Shown: positions 40,276-52,053, counted from the stretch's first letter. The stretch: 64,000 nt of DNA from Nematostella vectensis (GCF_932526225.1 NC_064038.1:15245575-15309574); one strand, 5' to 3'. A program made the numbers and translations. Notes: generated by a model from the letters alone, not told the origin.

Positions 40276-42375
40276 GAACCTATTACAGGTTCGTAAATTT
40301 TAGGTTCTTACTCGTGGGTACATATAAAATCCATGGAATCCGTGTCTTCGATTGAGAATAAATTAGGACACGATTACCCTTTGCATTGGCCATAGGGCGA
40401 ACACTCTAGATTGTTCTTGCGACAGGAGCACTAAAAGTGCTGCAGTCCTGGAGGACTATCTGTCGTTGAATAAAATCTAGGCTCAGACTTCAGAGCGCCC
40501 TTATATCGACTTAATAGAATACTGGAACTTGGACCTGTTGAACATGGCTGCTGCTGAAGTCGGGGATAGATTTTGTGGCTCTCTTAGCTCTGTCCTGGTA
40601 ACTGCTGCCTGTGCGCGGATGTAGGGTGAGCAGACAAGCTTCTTGAATGATGCTTCCTTTCCTACCCGTATTCATGGAAGGTGGTATCACAACCAAGAAG
40701 CGCATGGATAGAATGCAAAAAAAAAAATAGAGAAATTGAAATAAAACTAAAAATTGTCATGACATTTCAATTTTCCCTAGCTGATATTTCAGGTCGTTAT
40801 TCACCCCATCTTTGAGTCGATTGGGATGTCCGCTCAGGTAGATGTCATGGGTTTCCATGCGGAAGTGTCTCGTCACCAACAGGAACTGTGATGCTAATCG
40901 TTTGGACGATTTTACTTCAGCTTTCCACAGAAACAATCATATCATCGATTCGTCATCCGCTTCCGTGTCCATTGGGCCACAACCGCTAGACCTCGTGTAC
41001 TTGCTCAACAATTGGATACAATTCTGCCTGTCTTTTCTAATAGGGACCGCCATGTTTTAAAAAGAACGTAACGGAGGCTCCAATTGTACCTGATCTGTTT
41101 TTTTTTTTTTTATGTAATGACCTCTGTTGAGAAGCCATCGGCGTTACCGATCAAAACACAACTATACAGTTACAGTTACAACAGGAGTTTAAATCTTCGT
41201 GAAATGAATCTTCGTCAGTTTCCTGTTACAGAGTATTCAGTGTAGAAAAGCACCCCCATACAATACATATGGAAGCCCGGTGATAGTGTTTTGGTATCCA
41301 TCCAATGTGGAACAAATGGCCTCGGCCAAAACAGGCTTCTGCACCACTCTCATCATAGAATCTATCAATGCTGGATGAGAAGAGCTCAAATGTTGTTCAA
41401 AATCTTTTGGGGATGAGCTAGAATTGAGCGCTGGAAGCAACAGCTGTAACATGTACTACGTCAATGTCAATGCGCACTGCCGATTGAGAGGTTGTGCTAT
41501 CTGCTTACAAGATGTCTTCTCGAGTCATTTTAGTGCTATCAACATTAACTGCGCTGTCGGCTTAGACACCATGCAGGTGTTTTTCAGTGTAGGGTCTTGC
41601 AAAAAAGGGCGATCTTTCCGCAAGAACTTTCAGAAATGTCTAAAAGGCTTGAATGTCTACAAGCATCGTGATGGTGACAAAATTTATACTTTCAGGATAA
41701 GCCCCTTCAGACTGTGTGTGGTATCACTGGGGTCCTGCATTTAAAATCCCACTTAATAATTATAATTGAAAGCAGGGTTGCAGAAAGATAACAATAAACT
41801 TGAGAACGACGCCATTAAAATCAAACAAACTTAAACTAATAATAATAATTTGATAATGTGCATGATTCTACTTCTAAAGACCATAAAGATAGCTAAAAGC
41901 CTGTGTATTTTGCCCAAAATAGATAAGCTATATCAGATAACGTTGATTTTTATCCAGATCGTGAAGAAATAAATATGTCTTACCCATTTATAGTGGTATA
42001 AATTTTATTTTTCTAAAGTATGTATATTTTTCGAGATTTTCATGATTTGGGACCCCTGTGTTTTTTTATTCAAACCTTGTATGGGGAAATTTGATGCGGT
42101 TTTTCGGAGTGTTTGCGTGCTCCGATATTTTTAGACTTTTAGAAAGCTAGAAAAGTAGACTTATTTAATACAAAAACGTTGAAAAACCTTGTGTTGCAAA
42201 TAGTCCGATCTCAAACCGTAGATTGACTGGACTAATGTACATATGACCGCAGTTCAGTAACGATGTCCTTATTAACGAGGGTTTCATTGTGTGTATCTAT
42301 CTGTGCAGATATGTCTTCAAGCCCGTAACAGTGTCCATATTAACAGGACCTCATTATATATATTTAAATGTGCAG
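40276..42375. other. Intron, no supported exon
   Basis: Frames at 41379-41744 (+, Cys-containing, ends ..RISPFRLCVVSLGSC) and 41237-41452 (-) overlap; neither has a splice context matching the mosaic gene, whose PA14 exons join in phase across this region. A - strand frame at 40511-40705 contains RAKRATK but nothing else recognisable. Confidence 0.5.
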
Positions 42376-42551
42376 ATGTCTTCAAGCTCGTTCATCTTCC
42401 CGCCTGCGTCTCGCATCGTGTATGATGTACGTCCTGCGTCTTTACGTCAAAAGTGGTGCAACTTTTAATTGTCTGCGCGTTGGCATGGAAACACCTGGAC
42501 ACCCCATAGAAGAACCAATCAGCAACAAGCATTTATTTGCTGTCCCGCCAG
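42376..42551 (+). CDS. Mosaic gene, exon i: PA14 domain, last part
   Basis: Acceptor TGTGCAG, one base completing the split Gly, then CLQARSSSRLRLASCMMYVL, RLYVKSGATFNCLRVGMETP and IEEPISNKHLF. This matches the closing PA14 strands (Y-x-L-x-x-x-x-K...L-x-V-G-x-x-x-P...PI...L). Phase 2 in and phase 1 out (CCAG|GTGAAC), exactly what exon h and the class-1 domain rule require. The exon was located by that phase logic and by sequence; the 12.5-kb intron before it holds the TTAA elements and element B. Confidence 0.8.
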
Positions 42552-42773
42552 GTGAACTTGCATAATATATCTTGCAGTAAAACCTTGTTAACTGGAACTC
42601 ATATTCAGACGCGTTTTGCTGTATGTCAGTTGAACCTCGTTAATTGGAATACTCGAGGCAAAATGATACAGCTATCCGAATGATTAAACTTGAAGTTAGT
42701 TCGAGATTGTGGGGAGTTGTAATATTTCGCGTTAGAGTGACCGGGGTTCCACCGCAGGTGATGCGATAGTATA

Positions 42774-43126
42774 CAGGCCCGTACCCAGGATTTTTCTTGG
42801 GGGGAAATCCTAAAAAAATGGATGGGGGGAGTGGGGGGAGGGAGTTCTCTGATAAAAATCTGACCACCCCTGAAAAAACAAAGAGGGACTTTTTTTGCCT
42901 TTGCAGTATCTCCAAGGGACCTTTATTGTCTGATTTGGCAACAAAAAAGTCTGACTTATGGATTGGTGACATACCAGTAGACCTAGCTGATTGGTGACCA
43001 GTATGACCTAGGTGATGCTTTATTATTTTGTCTACAAATAGCACGTCTTTTGAGAACCGAAAGTGGACCTTCGACCGTTGGGGGGGTGCGTTCGCACCCC
43101 CTGCACCCCCTCTGGGTACGGGTCTG
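42774..43126. mobile_element. Short TIR element (MITE), ~350 bp
   Basis: Ends CAGGCCCGTACCCAG and, on the other side, the complement of CAGACCCGTACCCAG, each followed inward by G-rich/C-rich blocks. The CAG(G/A)CCCGTA start is like hAT-type MITEs. An 8-bp duplication was not clear, so superfamily is tentative. Confidence 0.7.
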
Positions 43127-43201
43127 GTTTAGTGGTGATCTTGTATGGTTTGATGTTTATCAGTCCAGTTTCGAGTTCCACTGTGCCTGCTGGTCATAGG
43201 C

Positions 43202-43349
43202 ACTAAGGACGCATAAATACAGTGCAAGCCTCGGTTTCAATTGAATTGATAGCAAATTTCAGCGAGTTCCAGTTCCAACGCATTCTCGCTGGTGTGCGCA
43301 TGAAATTTGCCTCAAATCGAGGCTTACACTGTATCTATGCGTCCTTAGT
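43202..43349. mobile_element. 148-bp hairpin MITE
   Basis: Terminal inverted repeats of ~36 bp starting ACTAAGGACGCATA(A/G)ATACAGTG with only a few mismatches; inner sequence AGCGAG...CTCGCT is also inverted. Non-coding. Confidence 0.88.
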
Positions 43350-44231
43350 CTGTAAGTCCAGCCGGTTAAAGTAGAACTAGAAAAAATTGGGCTATTTATA
43401 GTTGATTAAGTGACTAGCGCTATTCGCCAATTCATAAGCGCAAGTGCAAGGGAGAACATTTGGAACCACCAGAAGCTTACACACAGTTCACACAACTTCA
43501 ACAAATTGACAGAAATATTAATTTTATGGTCAAAAATAACAGCAGAGATAAAAAGCTAAATAATGTACCTTCTCATTCTTGCCTTGTTGTGTTCGAGATA
43601 TTCCCTAACGACGACACAGAGAAATCATTTCTAACCAGCCTTACTCGCCGATTACAATCCTGATAGGCTTGAATCACACATCTTGGCCAACAACCACGTG
43701 GCCGTTTTGGGAGCACGCTCTCTGATTGGCCAGAGGAAACAATACACAAATATTGACCTTTTCTGGGGAGGGCAGTGAAGTCGCTATTTACCATTCAAAA
43801 GAGCTAGACGGTGGAAATAATCAAAGACTCTTTGAGCAAACTCGTGAATGCAAGTGTTTTTCCTACTATTTTTTTTGTGTGCATAAAAGATATACAGGAT
43901 ACTAAACGTATCCTGTATCATAACGTATCATACGACATATCATGTCGTAAAAGTATTATAATTCGAACCCATTAAAGATACTGAGATTAGATAAAAACTT
44001 ATTTTAGTTTTTTTTTCTACGTGATAACACACCAAATACACCAGCATTGTTGATTATTTTTATTTAAAACAACAAACACCAGATGAGGTCCTGCAGTCGT
44101 TATTCCATGTAACAAATATATGAAACATTTAAATTCATAATCGTAGCAAATATTATCGTATCACTATACCATTTTACAAACTTAATTGATTATGTAACTA
44201 ATCTGTGCCCAAACCCAGTGTTGTGGACTTG
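43350..44231. other. No gene recognised
   Basis: AT-rich, with a perfect small hairpin near 43894-43919 (ATACAGGATAC...GTATCCTGTAT). No exon supported. Confidence 0.55.
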
Positions 44232-45230
44232 TTATGTGTTAGTTGTGGCTAGTATGGCTTTGCATATCATGTAAGCTGAGTGGAGTCTGATTGTTATAGG
44301 CATTGTTAAATAGATAAGTATTGTGTCCAAACGCCAGTTTCCGAGGGCTTGGATAAGTTCAATAGCAACTCCCGACTGGTAAGCAAACGAGGCTGCTCCT
44401 CTTCGAAACGAACCCGGCGTGACATTGCATAGCGATAGGTGATGGCGAAGCTTAGTGACGAACTGGTTATATGTAAATATGCGCGGCGCGAGATTCTCCA
44501 TCCAATCGAATGCCTGGCTACGCGCGCCACTAGCCATATTAAAGTGGAAAGCATTTTCGATAGCTGATGTTGGGCATATCGCGCTACCCGGGATACGTAG
44601 GAGTGGACTTTCGACAACCCTTTTGCGGAATTGAATAGTTTTTCTCCAACGAATTGTTACCAAGGCGCCTTATGGCTGGATGGTGATGTCGGCTTTCGTG
44701 AGCTGTTTGTCTGCGTCGAAGCGCGTGGCAGATGTCGGCAAACAGATGCAACTTGCGAAACATGCCGTAAAAGGCTACTAAACATATCGCCCAGAAAGGA
44801 GCATCCAGGCTCGACCTGTGATTTAGAGTTGCGAATATGCGATGTAAAAGGGCAGTTTATAATAGGTTGTTTCTGATTCGGGGGAGATCCCTTAGCGCGC
44901 TTAATGCCTGTCAAAAGAGCTTGCAGCGATCAATTATTCAGCAGCGGGTTAGGTAATCCAAATTCTTTGTGAAGAATGCCAATAATATTTAGGTAACTAC
45001 GGATCGATGCCTGTTTAAGCGATCTCGCAAGAAAAGCTGCATACAAAAGCAAGTGCCGTTGTTGTAGGGGTACGGGGCTAAAGCCCATAAAGAAGCAAAA
45101 TCTTAAAAAAAAAGTTGCTCTGTGAGTTTTATATGTAGCCTTGTTAGATTCAAATGTGTATTGCCGGAAATTAATCATGTCGCGCTAAAGCTCGGCGGCA
45201 ATCTCCGGATAACGTACACCCGGAAGAGAT
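44232..45230 (-). pseudogene. Tyrosine recombinase of a DIRS-like retroelement, frameshifted
   Basis: Read high to low: EIAAEL, INFRQYTFESNKATYKTHRA, HLLLYAAFLARSLKQASIRS with YLNIIGILHKEFGLPNPL (N-terminal core-binding domain), LLTGIKRAKGSPPNQKQPI, a frameshift near 44880, AICLVAFYGMFRK, another frame change near 44650, then IQFRKRVVESPLLRIPGSAI and SFRRGAASFAYQSGVAIELI with GNWRLDTILIYL. FRRG..A, GNWR and the Tyr in LIYL correspond to the catalytic Arg, W/H and Tyr region of YR integrases in DIRS/Ngaro elements. Frame changes make it inactive. Confidence 0.88.
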
Positions 45231-45379
45231 GAGACGCAGGCTATAAGAAGACATATGCGCTAGGGGTAGTATATTATCCACATCTCCGTTCGGAAAAAGC
45301 GCGCAAAAGAGTGGAATAAAAGTAGAGAAGAAGGTAAGGAATGTGTGTAACCTATATACCGTATCCGCCACCGTGTTAC

Positions 45380-45399
45380 CCCCCCCCCCCCCCCCCCCC
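45380..45399. repeat. Poly-C run (20 nt)
   Basis: Uninterrupted C run between the YR relic and the inverted-repeat-bounded DIRS-like unit. It could reflect or cause assembly error at this junction. Confidence 0.95.
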
Positions 45400-45489
45400 G
45401 TTCGATGTAAACCGATTTTAAATGGAAGTTATACATCGCGGATAATTCTAAAATTATACGAGACTTACCTGTAAGTCGAAGTTTGATTG

Positions 45490-45563
45490 AGATTCTATCT
45501 TGTCATCAGTCAGGAACGGAGGAGTAACATGAGAAGCACGCGCGCTTGCTTATCGAGCCATTT
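45490..45563. repeat. Inverted terminal repeat, low-coordinate arm
   Basis: Contains GGAGTAACATGAGAAGCACG and CGCGCTTGCTTATCGAGCCA; complement of 47591-47659 with a short divergent patch (GGAACGGAGG versus CCGTAGTGAGG side). Confidence 0.88.
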
Positions 45564-47310
45564 TTTTAAAGAATCCTACCCACTTACTGGCAATCGCGGA
45601 ACGGAGGAGTAAGGGAGGGAGCATGCAAAGGGAGGGCATGTTACCAAGCAGTACTAGGCTCTGTGACGGAATAAACACGGATTTTTCCGGGTGGATAACA
45701 AAGCCCAAGGAGTCGAATAGTGTAAACGTTTCAATAACGTTGTTTGTACATTCGGCATATGTTTTGCCTTGTAGGAACAAATCGTCAATGTAACTAGCGA
45801 CAATATGACCGTTCCTATGGAGCTCCGCGAGCGGAGGCTATAGCAGTTTTGTGAATACCCGAAGTCATGAGGCTAACCCGTTGGGGAGGCAAGTGAATTG
45901 GTAAAGTTGATCGTTCCAATAAAACCGGAGGTATCTACGGAACGAGGGGCTGACTGCGACTGAAAAATAGGCGTTTTTAAGATCTAAGCTCGCCATATAG
46001 CAATTCTGCTCGACCAGTTTGAGTATTGACGCTAGTGTATCCATCTTAAAGTGGTGGTACGTCACATACTCATTGAGCCCCTTAAGGTTAAGGATCATGC
46101 GATAACTACCGTCCTTTTTAGGACGGACAAAAATATTAGAGATAATCTCCCCCGGTGAATGATGTGCTGATTCAATAATAGCTTTTTTGGATAGCTTAGC
46201 TATCTCAGCCTCGATGATACCTGACTCATGTTCGGAGAACGTGATCTGCGGCCGGTGGCCATTATGCGGCGTGTCATCAAAAAATGGACAAAAAAGGCTG
46301 TCTGTCGCTTGACCAGCTATAGTATCCACCGCGCCCCGTCCAAGAGCAGGCGTTCCGCCCTGCTTTCCTTTGTTAGGTTTGAATTCGGGTCTCGGCCCTA
46401 GCGATTTTGAGATGCAGTTCATCTCCTTGGCGTCCCTGATTTGCTTCGCCAGGTCTTCCCCGAATAACAGACAACACTTATCCTGATCCTGGCCTGGTTT
46501 AGCGCACAGGGAGGCAAACTCCTTGTTCAGGACGGGCTTGATTTGCTCCCGTCGCACGTGCGAGAGCTCAGCCGTGGCATGACCAACAAGGCGGATGGCG
46601 TCTATTGCCTTCGACAGGTTGTCAGGGGGGTCCGCTTTTTTAGTTTGCTTTAGTAAGCTACTGCAGCATTGTAAAATGCTGATCGTGGCTTTCTGCAGGG
46701 TCTGCTGGACATTGGCCACTTTAATGTCAGCTTTCCGCTTAAACCCCGGCATTTTAGCCCAAATTTCGGGGTTCACACGCGGCACTGTAATTTCGTGGCA
46801 GTTCTGCGGTTTCGCATGTTTTGCCAGTAATGGCTTCAGCCTATCGGCCGCAATGCTCGAACCCCATAGCTTTTTCGCTATTTTTGCTATTTGGTCGTTG
46901 ACCGCCTCACAGACCGCTTCCTCGTCTTCGATATCGGCCTTTAGGGCATCGAAGAACGCGTCCTCACCCGGGTCGGGTACATTTTCGTTGGGATTGCCCT
47001 CGTTAGGGTCAGGCTGAGTGGACTTTAGAAATTCCTCGATTTCCTCGTCCTCCACGCTGTGGCTAAGACGGTCCGCTCGGTCGCGTCGCTTGGGACCTTT
47101 CGCCCCCTCTTCGTCGTCGTCCGAGCTACTGAGAGTGTTCTCCGGCGGTGCCGCTTTGCGCTTTCTTGAAGCGTTGACGCCCTGTGCTGTGTGTGCACTC
47201 ATGAAGGAGGCCAGAGTATCCGCCATGCTGTTCATGTTTCTGTTTAAATCGTTCAAGGTACGGAGTACCTCGTGGCTTTCGCCTTTACCCCGGTGGGATT
47301 CAGTTTGCAT
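45540..47310 (-). pseudogene. DIRS-like gag and reverse transcriptase, internally deleted
   Basis: The long frame 47310-45865 starts MQTESHRGKGESHEVLRTLN. An acidic gag-like part (LSSSDDDEEGAKGPKRRDRA; DQIAKIAKKLWGSSIAADRL) is followed by the RT: QITFSEHESGIIEAEIAKLS, NIFVRPKKDGSYRMILNLKG, CYMASLDLKNAYFSVAVSPS and QFTCLPNGLAS. After a frame change the catalytic block SYIDDLFLQGKTYAECTNNV is present, then GFVIHPEKSVFIPSQSLVLL. The thumb/RNase H region is missing; the frame runs into the inverted repeat. Order is typical of DIRS-type RT. Inactive because of the frame change and truncation. Confidence 0.88.
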
Positions 47311-47590
47311 CGGTGATGTCGTGTGGGTGTCGATGGACCGCTAGCCTCATCTTCGAGCATGTGCTCAAGGGAGGCATTTTCAGCTTTGTTCGACATGTTT
47401 TAGTAAGGTACTAAAAATATATAGAACAAGTGACGATTAGTTAGTATAAAGAATATCAAAACACAATGGATTGGTTGTTAACCCCGAAGTACTCACGATT
47501 ACCAAGATAATAGTTGAAGTAAATGTATAATTTTTGAAGTAGTTGATCTGCGATCAGGTAGGCGTGTGGCTGCTGTGAAAGCGAGCGTAC

Positions 47591-47659
47591 AATGGCTCGA
47601 TAAGCAAGCGCGCGTGCTTCTCATGTTACTCCGTAGTGAGGTATGACTGATGACAAATA
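47591..47659. repeat. Inverted terminal repeat, high-coordinate arm
   Basis: Partner of 45490-45563. It lies about 280 bp upstream of the gag start, where a DIRS promoter-bearing terminal repeat would be. Confidence 0.88.
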
Positions 47660-47699
47660 GAACCAAATCACCTCGCGCAATTCCTGCATTATAACTCTG

Positions 47700-48195
47700 T
47701 TAGTTGCCGATCCTTTTATTTGTTAATTATCGCGCAAGCCGCTTGATTGTCAGTATAAATTATGACCCGTTGGTTGGCGTGTGCCCAAAGTTTAGCCACT
47801 TTGGCGACTTTATCGCGTCGTCGAGAGATTGAAAACTGGACTTGTCAATTTCTATATAATCATTTACTGCCAGGCCACGCGGCCTCGAGCAGTAATGTAT
47901 CATGCGAATCTCGGCAGAGTCAGGCTTTGGAATAGCTCCTAATGCGCTCACTACCATAGGTTTCGTTGCTGTAATTACATAATTACCTTTGCCAATTTTC
48001 TTTCGAATTGTTTTCTCGACCACATTGCGCGCCGTGGGATTAGTGGCCGAGTAATTGTTATTGTTGTCGACTTCTGTGTAAACCTTACCTACAGGTGCTA
48101 ATTAAAACCCTTCCACAAGGCCTTGTGTAAGAAAATCATAGTCCTCGTAGGATGCGAGTTCGGACAACCAGCGTGCTGTGTTAACCCTATTCAAA
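47700..48195 (-). pseudogene. Second DIRS-like RT fragment fused to an RNase H fragment
   Basis: Read high to low: RWLSELASYEDYDFLTQGLV, a stop, then VEKTIRKKIGKGNYVITATK, ALGAIPKPDSAEIRMIHYCS and IEIDKSSFQSLDDAI, all RT fingers of a different DIRS-type family. The sequence then changes frame into LWAHANQRVIIYTDNQAACA, an RNase H core strand (YTDN). The catalytic RT palm is missing between them, so this is an internal deletion plus stops. Confidence 0.8.
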
Positions 48196-48993
48196 CCGGG
48201 GGGGGGGAGGCTTTTGAGGCCCCCAGCACCTTTGATCTGTAATAATTAGTTGAATTAGAGTAGGGCTAGAGCATTGAAATTTTATGACTTTTCCGGAAAT
48301 TTAGCTGGGATCATTTTGGTGTAAACAAAATTTTGATATGTGTACAATGGTAACCATAGCAACCAAGTTTTGAGACATAGATTGAATAAAAATTAAGCAA
48401 AACGCTTTAAGTCGTTAAGATCAACTATTAATACAACGTGCTCAACGTAAATCCATGTCAAATAAACTATTTATGCCAAATTTAAAAAAAAACATAAAAA
48501 TTTACATCTCCATTTTATGGGAGGAAGGGGAGTTGTTTTTTCTCAAAATAGTGCTTGTAGAAATAGCAAAAAAACAACATTCATATCCACCTGAAATCAT
48601 AAATAAAACTTGAAACAAAGATTAAATATTGTCAAAAAGCTTTAGATTTTGCTACCCAGTTTTTATTGATTAAAATAAATTAAATTCATTAAATCCAAGC
48701 TGGCGGATTCAAGATGGCGGATACAAGATGCTGATATCACATAATTAGCTTAAAATCGATGTGTTTTTTTAAACATTTTAATTTGGCAAAATCTTTTTTT
48801 TATTCCTCTATTTTAAATAAAAATTAGAAAAAAAAACATTTTTGGGAAAGATATTTAAATTATTACTATAATTAAGAGTCCAGTTGCAAACTTATGCTAT
48901 ATTAAAGGTACAATGCCAATCAATGACGTCACAGGTGTCATACATTGTTGTCATAGAAACAGTGTCACTAATAATGGCGGAGGCCGCCATTAT
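48196..48993. other. No gene recognised
   Basis: AT-rich intron sequence after a short G-run near 48203. No exon. Confidence 0.55.
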
Positions 48994-49047
48994 TATGGGG
49001 CTCCGCGCGCCGTAGGCCGCGCGCGGAGCCCCATAGGTATAGAAATG
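48994..49047. repeat. GC-rich perfect palindrome of the GC-palindrome family
   Basis: TATGGGGCTCCGCGCGC, then CGTAGGCCG, then the complementary arm ending GAGCCCCATA and the family tail GGTATAGAAAT. Stem of ~17 bp with a short loop. The long + frame through it is not considered coding. Confidence 0.85.
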
Positions 49048-51302
49048 GTCTATAATCAGTGCGGTCTCCAGCCAGTTCAGGAGGAACGTGAATACAATAG
49101 CCTGAGGTCATCGATCAAAACATTGAGGCCCAGTCTCTCTCGCTCTCAACCATATTCACACCAGATTTCAAGATTGCGTATTAGAGAGCGTTTTGTCCAT
49201 TCGACTCGATTCTGTTTATCGCAGAACTATGTAGGGCAACGAGCAAACTTGTTGTTAGGCTCGTGTCCTATCCTTTATAATTTGGCTATGAAAAATTGTG
49301 CACACCACAATATGAATATTGCAATGACATAAAAAAATAAAATGGTTCATTCAAAAAGTATTCATGTATAAAATTATGCTTGTGTCTTATCATTGATAAT
49401 TTGGCAATGAAAAATCATGAACAGCCTAATAAAATATTGTATTGTCATGAGAACCTATTGGTTATTTAGATCAAGAATAATAAAATATAACGGGTTAGGA
49501 TATTTTTGAAATATATATTATACACCTATTTCAAACAAGGTATTGCATTTGAGGATCAATGTGTGGTAACACTGATTGGTTCATTCAAAAGACACACAAA
49601 AAGAAACATGGGTAGGCTTTGATCTATGCTTATTTGTTGGCTCATTTGATATCTTTGAAGCACTGCAGTTTGTGACATTGGTATTGCAACCTCATTTGAA
49701 ATAGGTGTATTATATAAAATAATAAATGTTAAAACATGTATTAGTAAAGAGACAACAGTTTGTCTACCATGAAACAATTAATTTCCATATTTAGAGGAGG
49801 CACCAAAAGCACTCCCCTAAATATGGAAATCAATATATGTGTACTGCTTGGCACCACCACTGCTGCCGCCTACAGCTGCATCACCTCTTTTTATCTTGTT
49901 GTTGTTCTTCTTAAAAAATGGATGAAAGAAGTATCAAATTATATATTTTCCAAACGTTAGGGCTCACCTAAAATACACCAATAAACACTATTTAGAATCT
50001 AAGTATCATACCGGCATAGGTTCATGAGTAACGTATCAATTAATTAATGGGTCATGTAAATATGCGATTTTTTTTTATTTTATGCTGTACTTGACACACA
50101 ACAACCTTGCAAAACAAAAGCATAAATGTGTCAGATAAATAAGACCTGACTGGATTCATTTAGCCATATTTCTTTCATAGTATCAAAGTGAATTGGGTTC
50201 ATTTACACCAAAATATTGATATACAGCTAACATTTTAAATAATTTATCAGTGTTTTTTTTACACTTACCTCATTAAGTAGGAAAAAAGGAATTAAAACCT
50301 ACCTGGTCCCGCTAAGAAAAAAGCTCTTATGTTGTATGCAAAGTAAAGAAGGATTTCAAAAATACAAACTTACTTTGTGTTAGAATATCTTTCTCCATGT
50401 TTATAACCAGCAATGAGCCAAATGTAAAACAGTTTAGAATCTAGCCTTCAGTGTGTCTACAATTAGTGTATGTAGCATCTACACATTCATCTGGTATCTG
50501 CAAATTATATAGTCTGCTATGGCAGAGTCTGCTAATAGGACTTTATGCTTGTACTTCTGGATTTCAAAATAGTACACCTGTCTTGTACAGTATCTTTCAT
50601 TGAAAATTGTTGTGCAAAATTGATATTTTAACTATAAAAGGGGGAACAACTTTGAAACTTTTAGAAATATGACAGATCACCACCTACAATATGTATGTAT
50701 GTATACGAGATTTAACTAAACCACAACTATAATATTTTTGAAACATCTGAGGTAACAAATACACGACTATCATAATTATGCATTATTTTATGCAACAAAA
50801 ACTATAATAATTATGCATTATATTTTGGGTGCCAAAACTAAACTCAACTATGATATTTATGCAAAATTAGAGGTGACAAGAAATAAGATAACTATGATAT
50901 TTTGAAATATTTGAGTTGACAAAAACAAACACGTCTATAATATTTCTCTTTCGGATAGGCCTTTTGATTACTGTACACGAACTTTTCACACTATTACAAT
51001 GCAGAACGAGAATTTAACTCAACAGAATTGGGCTCAACAGTTTCAGCTTATTATGCATTTTACACAACCAAGCTAAGTATGCCACATCTGGCATACTTAG
51101 CTTGATAAATAAACTAAATGACAAATAAACTAATTCTGCATTACTGATTCTAGTTTGCTTTATTTGAGGTATTTGCTCTTACTCCCAATAGAAAATGATA
51201 GCCTTAGTCTAAGAAGAAGAAAGAAAACAAATAAGAATATCGATACAATTACAAAAGAATATCGATGCAATATAGACATTATTTTACTCAAAGAAAACTC
51301 AC
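49048..51302. other. No gene; several small inverted and tandem repeats
   Basis: Inverted arms near 49517-49545/49683-49712 (CACCTATTTCAAA..), a hairpin at 49782-49832 (ATTTCCATATTTAG and complement), ~65-bp diverged tandem units at 50725-50945 (ACTATGATATTT..AACA) and a 14-bp-stem hairpin at 51069-51102 (AAGCTAAGTATGCC). It should contain later exons of the - strand gene at 51303 if these are not lost, but none could be placed. Confidence 0.5.
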
Positions 51303-51704
51303 CAACAAAAGCGGTAGTAGTGGAAGGCTGCCTCTGTTGTTTTCCCCTGAGTCTAGATGCCCTCTGTCGCTCACGAGCCCTTTCTCTTTGCCTTGGAGCA
51401 AACAAGCTGTCTTCCGCCATCATTGTACGCTGGGCGTTGAGTGTTTCTAAGTTTCTCTGCCTCTTACGAGCTCTCTGCTCGTCATCTAGTTCGTACTCCG
51501 AGTCCTTTTGCTTTTTTCGGACTCTTTGCTCACCACTTAACCTGTACTCGGAGCTCGTCTGTCTTTTTCGCACTCTTTGCTCCTCGGTGAGTACAAGGTC
51601 ACGCGCTCTCTTCCGAGCTCTTTGTTCTTCTGTTAACACTCGTGGCCTGCGTGACCTCTCCTCCTCATTATTTCGCTCCTCCCCTCTTCTTGGTTCTTCT
51701 TCAA
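51303..51704 (-). CDS. Basic repeat protein gene, exon 2 (17-residue STPR-like repeats)
   Basis: Acceptor TCTAATAG and donor GTTG|GTGAGT, phase 1 at both ends; in phase with exon 1. After EEEPRRGEERNNEEERSRRP come four 17-residue repeats of the form L-T/S/D-x-E-Q-R-x-R-K-R/K-Q-x-x-S-E-Y-x (LTEEQRVRKRQTSSEYR; LSGEQRVRKKQKDSEYE), then APRQRERARERQRASRLRGK. The pattern resembles STPR-type DNA-binding repeats, often found at the N-terminus of transposon- or helicase-encoded proteins and of some insect regulators. Downstream exons not found, so function and host/element origin stay open. Confidence 0.65.
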
Positions 51705-52022
51705 CTATTAGAGATCAAAACGAGATGACATGATATGAAAATTAGCCCAATGGTATAAAATATACCTAAAAAGTAAACACAAGCGCACTACCGCCATCTT
51801 GTTTTTGGGCGCGAGTTTTAACAAAACAATCGTACACACACATTTTCTGTACAATAGAAGTATTTTATTCTTAAAAAAAAAAATGCTAGTATCGTCTTAT
51901 AATAAATCCATGAAAAATCTTTCTAACATATACTTAAAAAGGCACTCAGTTCAAAACCGTTTGTTTTTTTAACATAATACCTACTGGATGTAAACATAAA
52001 ACTATAATAGTTGTGCACGTAC

Positions 52023-52053
52023 CTCTTTTATCACCACGTGAAAGGTCGTCCAT
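52023..52053 (-). CDS. Basic repeat protein gene, exon 1
   Basis: ATG at 52053 encodes MDDLSRGDKR and one base, with donor AGAG|GTACGT. The phase-1 end joins exon 2 in frame to give MDDLSRGDKRVEEEPRRGEE. Too short for a domain; called because start, donor and phase all agree. Confidence 0.6.

Larger units (their letters stand above)
45490..47659 (-). mobile_element. Inverted-repeat-bounded DIRS-like unit (gag + partial RT)
   Basis: ~70-bp inverted repeats (45490-45563 and 47591-47659, sharing ATGGCTCGATAAGCAAGCGC and GCTTCTCATGTTACTCC) enclose a gag-RT reading frame but no RNase H, methylase or recombinase. Inverted terminal repeats are a DIRS hallmark. The unit therefore looks like an internally deleted DIRS-type copy whose right repeat was kept; the YR relic just beyond belongs to it or to a neighbouring copy. 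Confidence 0.7.

Noticed and set aside
41379-41744. 121-codon Cys-containing frame ending SPFRLCVVSLGSC
   Set aside because: No splice sites in the required phase; the PA14 exons join across it, and an overlapping - frame is equally long-lived. Left open but not called.
48913-49332. 139-codon + frame across the GC palindrome
   Set aside because: It consists largely of repeat palindrome and has no recognisable domain.
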